Assembly (NCBI GenBank): GCA_023091735.1
Contig: JALKBU010000083.1
Span: 1 to 64,000, forward strand
Direction of reading: 5' to 3'
DNA: 64,000 nucleotides
DNA from: Trichomonas tenax
Taxonomy: Eukaryota; Parabasalia; Trichomonadida; Trichomonadidae
The notes beneath the pieces are model-generated. The model was not told the DNA's origin and did no database searches. It saw only the letters and a list, made by a program, of their open reading frames with translations. Shown here piece after piece: positions 50,011 to 59,420 of this stretch. Position 1 is the first letter of the stretch. Every line of letters starts with the position of its first letter. Made by a program: the position numbers and the translations under genes.

Positions 50011-51636
50011 TTATATTGGAGTAATTACAGCTTCCGGATCGTTATAGCTCATTTCGATCTTGACCAAAGGAGACAAAAGGAGTGTCTGCGACTTGATCAA
50101 GTAGGCTTCAAACCTAGCCTCGAGAGATTCTTTTGCGTTTGGACCTGAGGCTCTCGAGAAGAACCTCGCAAGAGTTCCGAATTTAGACAATTTGTACTGT
50201 GCAGCGAATCTCGAGCAAAGAGCGTCGAGCTGCGTGATGTACATGACGAGAGTGAACAAAGAGCGCGATGCAAGACCGAATCGCGCCTCAGCTTCCTCAA
50301 CGAGTTCATAGAAGCGATATTCATTAGCAAAGAACTTCTTCAAGAACTCCTCAAGGAACTCTTCGATGTGAGTGTCTGTAACAGGCGAGTACTTGTTTGC
50401 GGCCTCGCACTCTGCCGCACGAACGATATCTGCGAGAGAAGGTTCTGGAGGAAGCTCGTGTCCGAATAACTGATCGATAGCATTCGCGCACTTCGAGAAC
50501 AAATAAAGTGCATTAGAAATCGCGTCTGTACCGATAATGCAGATTCTTTCATCTTGGCGTGTGATGACAAACAGCGGCATGAATGTGTCGAGGAAGTAAA
50601 TCAACTGCTTCGGGTGCAAAGTGCCGATTCTGTGAAGAAGATCTGCAACAAGCGTCGAACGTGCACTAAATGCGAATTTAATTGGTTCTTTCTGCGTAGA
50701 GAATGAAACTGTCGGTGAAAAGTCGAACTTTGGTAAGTGATTCGTCATTAAATCAACTCTTTGTTCTGTGTGTGTCCTAGCGCTGAAAACGTCTGAAATA
50801 CAGTTCATGCATCTATCTCTGAGCACATTCGCAACAATGTCGTGAGGAAATGTTAAGATTTCACGAGCATAATTTCCATATAATTCTGTTACTGCATTTC
50901 TGAGGAGAATTCCATCGAGAGAACCTGCGTAAAGTATGGCCCTGTACAGCTGGTCAGCGCGGACAAGCGTTTCGAAAGTAGTAAACATATAAATTTGTAA
51001 ATCTGTGATAAAACGAATAGATTCGCTCATATGTTCTGTAGTTTGGCCTTCGCTACCGATAGCGACGGATCTCGAGACATTATTGAAGATCAAAACAGAT
51101 GGCGCCGGAACAAGCGGAACTTTTACTTCAATATATGAAAGTGTGATTCTCTTTGCCGGTCCCGGTGGTGGAGGAGGAGGCGGTGGCTCTGCCGGAGCTT
51201 CGTCTTCTGAAGTGTTCACAACAGCTTCATTTTTAGAAGCTACAATCTGTTTAGTTTTAGGCAAAATTTCATATATTGCAAACGCGTGTTGCATCAAAGT
51301 CTGAATTTTGAGTCCATATGTCGATGGAATGTTTTGAGTTAATATTTGGGTTATGAAAGCTTTCTTTGTTGTTCCACTATACATGGCTTGGACAATCATA
51401 GAGATAAACGAAAGAAGAAACTGCCTTGGAATTTTTTGCGATTCAAACATCGAAACTGTGTTATATATTGTTTGATATTGCGGAACTTGCGATGACTGCT
51501 TTTTATTCTGCAACACCTGCCATGAGTCAGCGACGACAGGATATTTGTCGACAATATTTGAGAGTTTCTGTGAGAATAGTTGTGGTGAATATTTTTCTTT
51601 CAGCCATTTCATTAAAAGTTTGTTGACATTTTCCAT
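50011..51636 (-). CDS. Hypothetical protein with a poly-proline tract
   Basis: 541 aa from the preferred ATG 51636. The helical N-terminal region (NKLLMKWLKEKYS) is followed near residue 150 by an acidic stretch and eight consecutive prolines (EPPPPPPPPGP), a possible profilin- or SH3-binding site. About 380 mostly helical residues follow, without recognised motifs. The frame is open 27 codons further to ATG 51717, but TCACTTT on the minus strand (51674-51680) sits inside that extension and fits the trichomonad initiator, so transcription probably starts there and translation at 51636. Function unknown; an actin- or membrane-linked scaffold is only a guess from the proline tract. Confidence 0.6.
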   Translation of the reverse strand: MENVNKLLMKWLKEKYSPQLFSQKLSNIVDKYPVVADSWQVLQNKKQSSQVPQYQTIYNTVSMFESQKIPRQFLLSFISMIVQAMYSGTTKKAFITQILTQNIPSTYGLKIQTLMQHAFAIYEILPKTKQIVASKNEAVVNTSEDEAPAEPPPPPPPPGPAKRITLSYIEVKVPLVPAPSVLIFNNVSRSVAIGSEGQTTEHMSESIRFITDLQIYMFTTFETLVRADQLYRAILYAGSLDGILLRNAVTELYGNYAREILTFPHDIVANVLRDRCMNCISDVFSARTHTEQRVDLMTNHLPKFDFSPTVSFSTQKEPIKFAFSARSTLVADLLHRIGTLHPKQLIYFLDTFMPLFVITRQDERICIIGTDAISNALYLFSKCANAIDQLFGHELPPEPSLADIVRAAECEAANKYSPVTDTHIEEFLEEFLKKFFANEYRFYELVEEAEARFGLASRSLFTLVMYITQLDALCSRFAAQYKLSKFGTLARFFSRASGPNAKESLEARFEAYLIKSQTLLLSPLVKIEMSYNDPEAVITPI

Positions 51637-51673
51637 GACACGCTTCGGGAGAAATATTTTTGCCACGATACTG

Positions 51674-51680
51674 AAAGTGA
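51674..51680 (-). promoter_or_regulatory. Initiator-like element (TCACTTT), preceded by GGCGCC
   Basis: TCACTTT on the minus strand, 37 bases before ATG 51636. GGCGCC (51683-51688) directly upstream resembles an E2F-like core site. It decides the start in favour of the internal ATG. Confidence 0.45.
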
Positions 51681-51717
51681 TGGGCGCCGTGTGTATACTT
51701 GGCGCTCTCACTGTCAT

Positions 51718-52370
51718 TACTTTCTGTTCTTTTGTAAAATAATGACGTTGACTGAGCTCATATAATTTTTTGTTTAGTTTATTTTTGGATTTTTTAGTTC
51801 GTCTTTTTCTGCGATTTTTGGTATCTCTATTCCGTCATATACCTAAATTTCCAGTTAATTTTGACAGTTATTGTTAATATCTCATGTTTGATCTAAAATG
51901 TTATTTGAGGCTTAATCTTCAAAATATAATTTCACTTGCTCTATTTAGACATGTCCCCATCCACTAATTTCTTATTTATTATAAATTATTACTATCAAAA
52001 ATATTATCTAAAAATGAATCTTTACAACATACTATTTTATGTTAACCTATCTATTTTATATGAATGCTTAGGATATCAAGGCATGAAAAGATATTTTAAG
52101 TAAAATAATCAAAATGTTTTGTTTTTAATCTTCCATTTCTAGGCTTGATAGTTAAAGAATTGATTTTTGTAGATGATTTAAATTAATCCATTTGTAATAT
52201 GATGAGATATATATTAATATATAAAAATATAAGAACATGAAATAAGGATAGATAGTGAAAGAGATGATGTGGAGTTAATAAAATTAAATTTACAAAGTAT
52301 TTCTTTGTTTTTGATTGTGTATTTTTGTGTAATTCCGAATATTTTGTTATGTTTTTTGTTGATTGTGTGA
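51718..52370. other. Spacer, no gene seen
   Basis: AT-rich region between two minus-strand genes. The 52214-52783 minus frame is a shadow of the RNA-binding protein gene. Nothing else supported. Confidence 0.4.
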
Positions 52371-53990
52371 TTAGATCTTTGTGACACCGAATGGGTTCTG
52401 TGGTGATGGTCCGTCGTCTTCACTTGATGATATGTATTCTTGTCTTGTTCTTGTGTTGACTGGAACAGCTGGCGTTGGTGCTGACTCGTTTCCGGAGTCA
52501 GACATCGAAGCTGATGCTGGCTCTGGCTCGGAAGCAATATCCTTCTGGTTAGCTGGAACGGATGGTGGTGGAGGCTTGGCGAGGATATCTCTTGCTGGGA
52601 CGAGTGGCTGGACATCCTTTGGTGGAGAGACAACGATTTCAGATGGTTTAACGACTTTTTGTTCTGGTTTTTGTGGTAATGATTGTTTTGAAACTGGCTT
52701 TGGCGCTGGTCTTGTCGACGGTGGCTCGACAGTGACCTTAGCTGGTGCCTGTGGCTGTGGTGGCTGCTGAGGCACAGGAACAACGTTCTGAGGGATGATT
52801 TGCTGTGGTGGAGGCAGTGGGTTGCCGTACATCATTGACTGGATTGCTTGTTGCTGCTGCATCTGCTGCTGGTAGAAGTAGTTCACCTGTTGCTGATACA
52901 AGACAGGATCATAAGCTGGGATCTGCGGTGCTGGAGCAACTGGCTGTGGTGGAAGTGGTGCTTGGACTGGCTTTGGAGCTGGTTTTGGAGGCGTTTCCTT
53001 GACTGGTTGAGCCGCCTCTCTCTTGACTGATGTGGATCCAACAGCCTTCGCCAATGTTTCGTCGTGTTGCTGCTTGTTGAATTCAGTTGACTCTGATGCT
53101 GCTTGGCTGTCATCCTTCTTTGCATCATCACCAGAAGGCTTGAGAATTGATTCGATTGGCTTTCGAACGAAGTTGGCTCTCTCAGCGGCAGAAAGAGATC
53201 TGCAGACTGAAAGACGGCTTCCGAAGATTGTACGGCCGCACAAATTGACGACAGCACGAACAGCTGAATCGTGATCAGCCATCATAACATAACCAATCTT
53301 TCTTTCTGGTACAATACGTGCAGATGTGATCTGTCCGAACTCCTGGAAAAGTTTGAGGAGCGAAAGAAGAGAATTGATGTTATCTGGAAGATTCTTAACG
53401 AAAACGTTTGTGAATGTGGAATCGAGGTTGTTTTGGAATGCTTGGCTGAGAGGACGCTCCGATCTCTTCAGGAATGGACCGATTTGAATTGGCTTTCCAT
53501 TGACTGTTGAATCAACGAGTTCTTTCATTGCGTGTTCAGCATCTTCTTCACGGAGGAACTGGACGTATCCGAAGCCTCTTGGTTGTCCATTAAGTGTTGG
53601 AATTCTGCATGAAACGATTTCTCCATAGTTCGCAAATAATTCGTGGAGTTGGAGACAATCAATTGATGGATCGAGACCCTTTATGAACAAATTTCCTTGT
53701 CCAGAAGCAATTGCGTTGATAATTTGACTTGTTGTCCTTGTAACGATGATACTTTCTCCGTTAAGCTTCGTGTAGTTGAAATCTCTCGCTGCTGCCTCCG
53801 CCTCCTCTTGGAGGGTGAAGTCAATGAAGGCGTAGCAGGATGTTGGCTTCTGTTTCAAGACAACATTGATAATTGTTCCTGATTCAGAGAATAAAGACTT
53901 CAAAAACTCAACAGTTACGTTTGGAGGGAGATTTGCGACGTGAATTCCGTTTTCTTTCGGCTCAAAGTGGACTTTACGAAAATCTTTCAT
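52371..53990 (-). CDS. Three-RRM RNA-binding protein (PABP-like)
   Basis: 539 aa. Three RNA recognition motifs occur in the first 265 residues. RRM1 has IHVANL and CYAFIDF, RRM2 has LFIKGL and GFGYVQF, RRM3 has VFVKNL and KIGYVMM. The RNP2/RNP1 pairing and spacing resemble poly(A)-binding protein, but a fourth RRM and the C-terminal MLLE domain are not seen. The last ~270 residues are low-complexity Pro/Gln/Ala-rich (QQQMQQQQAIQSMM, PPKPAPKPVQAPLPP) and end with a Ser/Asp patch and NPFGVTKI. Such proteins bind mRNA tails or U/A-rich elements and form granules. TCACTTTT on the minus strand (54015-54022) is the likely initiator, 25 bases before ATG 53990. Confidence 0.87.
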   Translation of the reverse strand: MKDFRKVHFEPKENGIHVANLPPNVTVEFLKSLFSESGTIINVVLKQKPTSCYAFIDFTLQEEAEAAARDFNYTKLNGESIIVTRTTSQIINAIASGQGNLFIKGLDPSIDCLQLHELFANYGEIVSCRIPTLNGQPRGFGYVQFLREEDAEHAMKELVDSTVNGKPIQIGPFLKRSERPLSQAFQNNLDSTFTNVFVKNLPDNINSLLSLLKLFQEFGQITSARIVPERKIGYVMMADHDSAVRAVVNLCGRTIFGSRLSVCRSLSAAERANFVRKPIESILKPSGDDAKKDDSQAASESTEFNKQQHDETLAKAVGSTSVKREAAQPVKETPPKPAPKPVQAPLPPQPVAPAPQIPAYDPVLYQQQVNYFYQQQMQQQQAIQSMMYGNPLPPPQQIIPQNVVPVPQQPPQPQAPAKVTVEPPSTRPAPKPVSKQSLPQKPEQKVVKPSEIVVSPPKDVQPLVPARDILAKPPPPSVPANQKDIASEPEPASASMSDSGNESAPTPAVPVNTRTRQEYISSSEDDGPSPQNPFGVTKI

Positions 53991-54014
53991 AGAAAATCAA
54001 GAATTTGATATCAC

Positions 54015-54022
54015 AAAAGTGA
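54015..54022 (-). promoter_or_regulatory. Initiator-like element (TCACTTTT) of the RRM gene
   Basis: Minus-strand TCACTTTT, 25 bases before ATG 53990, an exact fit to TCA-Py-(T/A). A second GTCACTGACTTCACTTTT follows upstream at about 54036-54053. Confidence 0.5.
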
Positions 54023-54301
54023 CACCAGAATTATCGTCGTCACTGACTTCACTTTTTAGTTTTTAAATGTATGATTTAGTAATGATTCTCTGCACTTTAC
54101 CAGCATTCTTTCAACATGTTTTTCTTGCTATTGGCAATTGAATTTATGGTATTTCTTTGATTACTTATTTATCATCAATAATTTCAGTAATTCCTTTGCT
54201 TTATTTGTGTTTACACTATAAGAATGGTTTCTAATATATGTTTTATATGTTTTCTGCATGGTTGTATTGTTGAACTGTATATATTTTGATGCTTTATTCG
54301 A

Positions 54302-54999
54302 CGATCATGGTTGAATTTTTTCCCCGTTGACTTTTTTGAGTTTTGCGATTTTTAACAAGTAAACCCCCTATCAAGCCAAACTGAGAAGACATTTACGTGC
54401 TTTTCAGGGGTGCTGAGTATGTTTATAGCATTTGCTTGTCTATTTAACTTGAGGATCTCCATGCCTTCATAAGATTTCATCAAATTTTGACATGTAAAAT
54501 AACGAAAGTCACTATTTTCGATACTTATTATCTAATATTTGTCATGTAAAGTTGAAAATTTGATATGTAATGTTACCAATGAGCAAATTTTGTGTGAACT
54601 TGAGGTAGCATAACGTTAGGTATGCTCGATGCATGGGCAAAGGAATGCCGTTTGACTCCTGCGCGTAGCATATTTTTTCTTTTCTATTTTTTGATTTTTA
54701 TAGGGGAACTCTAGCAAAAATAGGCGAGCGAACGCTATAATAGTGAGATGTATTTGTTAGAATCATCAAAGAGATTCATAACAGAAGCCCAATAATGATT
54801 TGTAATGGGTTTCTGTTTGTAATCATATCATGATTAAGTAATACCTTGCTAAGATCATGAAACAGATTGCACCACTAGAATCAACACCCCCAAAAAGCAC
54901 GTAAATGTTTCATCAGATTTGTCCAGGAAGGGAGTTTACTCGTTAAAAATCGCAAAACTCAAAAAGGTCAACAAGAAAAAAGTTGAGCCGATGATCATT
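54302..54999. mobile_element. Foldback-like element with ~125-bp terminal inverted repeats
   Basis: The left arm (54302 to about 54425) matches the reverse complement of the right arm (about 54875-54999) at roughly 80% by eye. Matching blocks include TTTTTTGAGTTTTGCGATTT against the same string with one change, TTTTTAAC-AGTAAAC, ACATTTACGTGCTTTT and GGGGTG-TGA. The ~450-bp centre has no ORF. No clear target-site duplication was found. The build is that of a non-autonomous long-TIR or foldback transposon. Confidence 0.65.
54606..54678 (+). other. tRNA-promoter-like A and B boxes with T6 tract
   Basis: TAGCATAACGTTAGG (54606-54620) resembles a tRNA A box and GTTTGACTCC (54650-54659) a B box with one change, and TTTTTT follows at 54673-54678. 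Two 18-base hairpins with GCAT/ATGC stems lie between the boxes. The T-arm and acceptor do not pair, so this is not a working tRNA; it could be a tRNA relic. Confidence 0.2.
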
Positions 55000-55297
55000 T
55001 AAAAATTTATATTTTGTTTATTATATGATGATAATGGTTACGGCAAATGAATTTATAATGATTCCCAAATCAATTTTGTTCCATCTCTATATATACGAAA
55101 ACGTTGTTGATAAATTAAAAAAAATCAATGCAGCAATACTAAAAGCAAGTAGATGCTATAAAAGGCATTATCGAACTGAATATAATATAAATGAGTAATA
55201 TGGTATAAAGGAGAAATTATGGAAAGAATAAACTCTATTTAATAAAAAAATCAAAAATAATACAGTAAAATGTCTGCTGGTAGGTTATGAATTTGCT

Positions 55298-55954
55298 TCA
55301 CTTGGATGATTTGCATGCTTTAAAAGAAAATCCTCCGCATGAGACAATAATAACGAGTAACAATACACAAAAGATAACAAACCCGCCGATAAAGTAATAT
55401 CTGTAATGTTCTAAGCACATCTTCCTTCGAAGGATGCCCGCATTTCTATCAAATTCGATGGCTCCATTGTGTAACTTAACTGATTTATCTTCTAATTCAC
55501 CTAACGAACTTTCCCTCAACAAAGCCTGTTCGAATGCATGAGTCATCTGGACGTGTGTCTCTTCTAAGTTTTCCTTGATTTGATCAACCTTTTGCTGTGG
55601 TTTGTTATCAATCATATTCTTGATCTGTGGTGAGAATTCTTGCTGCATCTGATAAATATGGGCAGTTTTCCACTGTCTAGCGTATTGAAGGACAAATTTT
55701 CTCTGAAGATTTTGCAAAAATGTAAACGCTTCATGCGAAGAAACATACATATCTGCTCCAAGGATGAAGTTAAGACCACCGTTGTCATGTAAAACATAAT
55801 AACGTTTGTTTCCTTTTTCGCGCGTTATCTGTTTCTCTCCTGGATCAATACCACTGATAATTTCTTGTGTTACAACGTCGTGGTTTCCACTCCCTATGGC
55901 ATAGAGAGCAAGCATCGTTTTGTCTCGCAATACAGCTGCAAAATCAAAACTCAT
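55298..55954 (-). CDS. R-SNARE, VAMP7-like with longin domain
   Basis: 218 aa. An N-terminal longin fold covers about 1-120, with RYYVLHDNGGLNFILGADM. A SNARE coiled coil covers about 128-188, with the expected zero-layer arginine in FEQALLRESSLGELEDKS. A C-terminal transmembrane anchor (YFIGGFVIFCVLLLVIIVSC) and a short luminal tail follow. It should drive fusion at endosomal or lysosomal membranes with Q-SNARE partners. Length fits the VAMP7 family. ATG 55954 is first in frame. Confidence 0.88.
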   Translation of the reverse strand: MSFDFAAVLRDKTMLALYAIGSGNHDVVTQEIISGIDPGEKQITREKGNKRYYVLHDNGGLNFILGADMYVSSHEAFTFLQNLQRKFVLQYARQWKTAHIYQMQQEFSPQIKNMIDNKPQQKVDQIKENLEETHVQMTHAFEQALLRESSLGELEDKSVKLHNGAIEFDRNAGILRRKMCLEHYRYYFIGGFVIFCVLLLVIIVSCGGFSFKACKSSK

Positions 55955-56465
55955 TAAAATTTTTGCTTATCGCACAAATTCAATGGCGGTTGAAAAATGA
56001 GATAATTTTGCTATAATTAGCTATAGTTCATTAATTCTCGTTGAAATCCATTAAAATCTCGAAAATTTTTCATAAATTATTCTACCTATAACTGTTTCTT
56101 TTATTGTAATTTATAATTTTTGAGAAAATTTTCTTCAATTTCGAAAGTTCTAAATAATTAAACTACTTTTATATTAAATAGTGGATATAGGTAAAGTGAA
56201 AAATCGAATAACCAATTTGTATATCAATTTTTATTCAATTCTTTAGTATTTTATCTATTGGCAGTAAGGCAATATATTAGCCATAAAATTGTATATTTGT
56301 TCAACATATTGTCTACATTATGATTGTTGTCATATATATTTTGTATTGTTAAATTATTAAATGAGGTAGTTTCACTCCAGATGAATTAATTCCACAGGAT
56401 AGATGATGTAGAGTTTCTCTATACTATGCAAAAAATGATCGTATCTTTTTGATGAAAATACTTAT
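55955..56465. other. Spacer, no gene seen
   Basis: AT-rich spacer between two minus-strand genes; it contains the promoter region of the VAMP7-like gene (TCATTTTTCAACCGCC on the minus strand, about 50 bases upstream). No ORF. Confidence 0.4.
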
Positions 56466-56708
56466 TTACAAATAATTCTTGATTCTGATAACAAAAGCAA
56501 TAAGAGCAATGATGAGCGTTAAAGCGTATAGGAAATGTGCCCATCTTGGAAGTTCATGTTTGTGATGTTTTTCAAATTTGCGTTTATTTTGAGGCATTTT
56601 GCCCTCATTTTGAAGTATTTGTTCGAGCTCCTTTGCTTCGTTGATCTTTTCTTCGATCACCTTGTTATCAATTTCAGTCTCTCCCGTCTCGTCAACGACT
56701 TCACTCAT
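56466..56708 (-). CDS. Small tail-anchored membrane protein
   Basis: 80 aa. Acidic, helical N-terminal half (EKINEAKELEQILQNEG), basic stretch (KRKFEKHHKHE), then one C-terminal membrane helix (FLYALTLIIALIAFVI) with a short basic end. This is the build of a tail-anchored ER or outer-membrane protein. I cannot match it to Sec61-beta, RAMP4 or another named small protein. Two copies of the recurrent spacer motif lie upstream in the gene's orientation (56752-56762 and 56793-56803, about 44 and 85 bases from the ATG), which supports it as a real gene. Confidence 0.6.
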   Translation of the reverse strand: MSEVVDETGETEIDNKVIEEKINEAKELEQILQNEGKMPQNKRKFEKHHKHELPRWAHFLYALTLIIALIAFVIRIKNYL

Positions 56709-56751
56709 TGATTTATAAAAAATTTTTTATCGTTTGCGTCAAATTATATCA

Positions 56752-56803
56752 TTTACACGACAAAATCCCAAATTTAATTCTTAATTCGATAAATTACATG
56801 ACA
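56752..56803 (-). promoter_or_regulatory. Paired TGTCRTGTAA motifs upstream of the tail-anchored gene
   Basis: Minus-strand TGTCGTGTAAA (56752-56762) and TGTCATGTAAT (56793-56803), 41 bases apart, both within 95 bases of ATG 56708. Confidence 0.45.
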
Positions 56804-56843
56804 AAGATTTTCGCCGTTGCTTGAGTAAAAAAATACAAACAAT

Positions 56844-58037
56844 TTATGAAGAAGTATCTAAACAAAACATAATAGAGAAAATGTTGAGGAAGAGGATGGC
56901 AACCTCTGCAATATTAACAATGAATGAAATATCCATCTCATATAAAATAAGGACAATCATAGATCCAAGAGCAATACCCAGTAGATGTATCTCTGGTGCA
57001 ATATTTGTAGTATCTAATATGGAACGAATGACTTGGGAGAAAAATACGATGAAACAAAGAATTGCGATAACAAGGAATGGAACATCGATGAAAAAATCTA
57101 ACATATAAAGGACTACAAGTAGGAAAAGGGAAACTACTGGTAACATATATTTTGGATTAATAAAAACGAGTAATGCTTGAGTGAAATGCGTACCAATCTC
57201 TGTGCTGAAGATATCCAAGCCACTCAAGTATGGTAAGTTGTATATATTCTTTTTCTTAATGAAAAATCGAATTCTTGACAAAATTAGTGCCGAGAAGATT
57301 GTTTCACTCAGTGAAATTAAGATCAAAAACTTGTTTCGCGTAAATTTAGTTGTATTCTCATATTCTAATATCTTTTTTGGAAGTACGAAAAGCTGAATAA
57401 TTGCAGCAACAAGGTAAAACACACAATACAGGTATATTGTGTGTAAACTGTAGCCACTTAGTTGCCAGACAATAAACTCAATGTTAAATATCAGTAAATA
57501 TAGTAAAGTTCGGAAAACTCTTAGCATTATAACAAACCAAGTGCGAGTACTTTGATCACGTTTGAATAGAGTAAGTTTGTAATCGCGATTTACAATCTTA
57601 ACAATTGGCTTGCTTATTGAAATTAAGATATTCGATAACAAAAATGTCCATATGTTTGGGTAAAATCGTATTAAAATTGCGAGAATTGCAATAAGAACAG
57701 CAATAGAGTATGAAAATTTATGTCCTATAAAATGAACTGCATTGGTCAAGTAAAGAAGTGCAACATTTTCGACAAAAAACTGAGTTGCGACTAATATTGT
57801 AATGATACTGAGTGAAAATCCGTGAATTAAGTATGAATAGTATATAAATGGATCTAAACTTTGCATTCCAATTTCATACATCGAATAAAATAAAAAATAT
57901 GAAACTAAATTCATATGTTTTCCCACTTTTATGTGTTCTTTGCTGGTAAGGTATGTTCCTATAGCAAACACAATGGAAACTGTTGCAATTCCAGCAAAAA
58001 TTAAAATTATGATTGAATCAGGGTCGAATTCAATCAT
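56844..58037 (-). CDS. Polytopic membrane protein of unknown function
   Basis: 397 aa with about ten hydrophobic helices, among them IILIFAGIATVSIVFAIGTY and FSYSIAVLIAILAILI. Loops are short and basic (KPIVKIVNRDYKLTLFKRDQ). No transporter or enzyme signature seen. It could be a lipid- or GPI-pathway membrane protein or a transporter. The plus-strand ORF at 56821-57108 is its shadow. Confidence 0.6.
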   Translation of the reverse strand: MIEFDPDSIIILIFAGIATVSIVFAIGTYLTSKEHIKVGKHMNLVSYFLFYSMYEIGMQSLDPFIYYSYLIHGFSLSIITILVATQFFVENVALLYLTNAVHFIGHKFSYSIAVLIAILAILIRFYPNIWTFLLSNILISISKPIVKIVNRDYKLTLFKRDQSTRTWFVIMLRVFRTLLYLLIFNIEFIVWQLSGYSLHTIYLYCVFYLVAAIIQLFVLPKKILEYENTTKFTRNKFLILISLSETIFSALILSRIRFFIKKKNIYNLPYLSGLDIFSTEIGTHFTQALLVFINPKYMLPVVSLFLLVVLYMLDFFIDVPFLVIAILCFIVFFSQVIRSILDTTNIAPEIHLLGIALGSMIVLILYEMDISFIVNIAEVAILFLNIFSIMFCLDTSS

Positions 58038-58442
58038 AAAATGAATTTGAACTATTCTTAAATGACATTATTCTACACATTTCTCTTGTTATATTTGAGA
58101 TTTGCTCAAATAATTATTGATTATTTTTTTCATTAATGGAAGCAATGTTAAATCTGATAAAATCTGAAACATATACATAGAAGTTTTATTAAAATCAAGA
58201 TAGGTGGGGTTCAAAACAATGAATAAATTTTTGATAAAATAAAATACAAACACGAGATGTTCTTTTCCTCGCACAATGATCTGTTGTTGAAATAGAGCAT
58301 ATATGAGGATTGATGATATATGATCACCTTTGATAATAACTTTGCAATAATATATATAATTCAAATTTGCTGATTAATTCAACGTTGTAACTTAATGCAT
58401 AGAGTTGCTGATGGTAGCCACTCGATTTGAAGTCCAACATTT
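58038..58442. other. Spacer with a doubtful minus-strand frame
   Basis: A minus frame at 58089-58364 is open 91 codons but begins with TTG and has no ATG near its start. Its residues (DLTLLPLMKKIINNYL) are slightly protein-like, perhaps a relic. Otherwise empty. Confidence 0.3.
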
Positions 58443-59420
58443 TCAATCGAAATCAAAATTATCGATTCCATAATCATTATCCTTGAATGCATCAAGTTTA
58501 GGATTAAGCTTCATGCTATTGGCTTAATTGATGATGTCTGATAAGTCCATTGTTCGCGCTTGAGATTTTCCTTCGCTTGAGTCAACTTTGCTTAATGTGG
58601 GCAGTGAAAGTGCAGGTGCTGGCTGTTTTGGAGTAATATTAAGTGGAAATGTTGGATGCTTATGGTTTTTAGTATCGAATGAAAACATATCGTCATCTGA
58701 TAAACTGTCAGATTCGTTTTTAGGCAGTGAAAGCCTTGACGTTGGAACCTGCCTTGGTGTTGGAAGCTTGAGAGTAGGCTCAGATTTGATTACAATCTTC
58801 GAATCAGTTTAGCGAATTCTTCAGACTGATCAAATCACTGAAATCATCAGACAATCTCTGCTTCTCTTTGTTATTGCGGATGATTAAACAGGTATAATCC
58901 TCTCTCATCATCTGTAGATCGTGAATGTTTGTCTTTTTTGTTGCAAAGAAAAAGCTTGCGAGCAATTTTGGTTGTGTGTTAGAATCACTTGCTGGAGCAT
59001 CAGCGATATCTATGTAGAATCTGATTCGATCAATATCAGAGTTATGTAAATTGATATGATTTCGATCAAAAATTGTGCGGAGATGTTCGGATAACTGCAC
59101 AAAGTCATTATTTCCGACACTATCAAGTTTGACATCGAAATGCTTGTATATTTGTATTGATTTTGGTAATTTAATTTTAGTTTTCTCCTGACCAATCATG
59201 TTTTTAACATTTTTTTTCAGCTGTTTGCATCAGGACCTTTGAAATATGTAATTCACTCAATTCTGGCCTCTTGCTATTCAACAGACTCAGAGTTTGATGG
59301 AAAAACTTCATCATTTTGGTTTTTTGATAACTGTTTATAATTTTGTCGATTTGTTCATTAAGCAAACACTCTGAACATGCGAAATAGTTGGAAATCTGTT
59401 TTGTTATGTTTCATTCAATT
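58443..59420 (-). pseudogene. Hypothetical gene with at least two frameshifts and an in-frame stop
   Basis: Reading leftwards on the minus strand: a frame with YFACSECLLNEQIDKII and ending HISKVLMQTAEKK breaks at an A8 run near 59210. The next frame continues from there through ATG 59199 (IGQEKTKIKLPKSIQIYK) and breaks at 58804, where TGA follows LKNSLN. One base later the reading resumes as DSKIVIKSEPTLKLP and runs to TAA 58524-58526. The same frame carries on another 26 codons (MKLNPKLDAFKDNDYG) to TGA 58443-58445. The product would have been acidic and Ser/Pro-rich at its C-terminus. No family recognised. The longest clean piece is 58804-59199 (131 aa). Confidence 0.55.

Larger units (their letters stand above)
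54023..55297. other. Gene-free region containing a long-inverted-repeat element
   Basis: No protein gene. Holds the element at 54302-54999 and, inside it, two TGNCATGTAAA motifs (54488-54498, 54540-54550) and tRNA-promoter-like boxes. Right of 55000 is plain AT-rich DNA. Confidence 0.45.

Noticed and set aside
52381..52770. 129-codon plus-strand ORF opposite the RNA-binding protein
   Set aside because: Antisense shadow of the Pro/Gln-rich region, whose low complexity keeps the opposite frame open.
54606..54678. Functional tRNA gene
   Set aside because: A- and B-box-like strings exist, but neither T-arm, anticodon arm nor acceptor stem pairs. Kept only as a possible relic.
58089..58364. 91-codon minus-strand ORF as a gene
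   Set aside because: Starts with TTG, no ATG near its start, no recognisable family, and AT-rich codons without clear coding bias.
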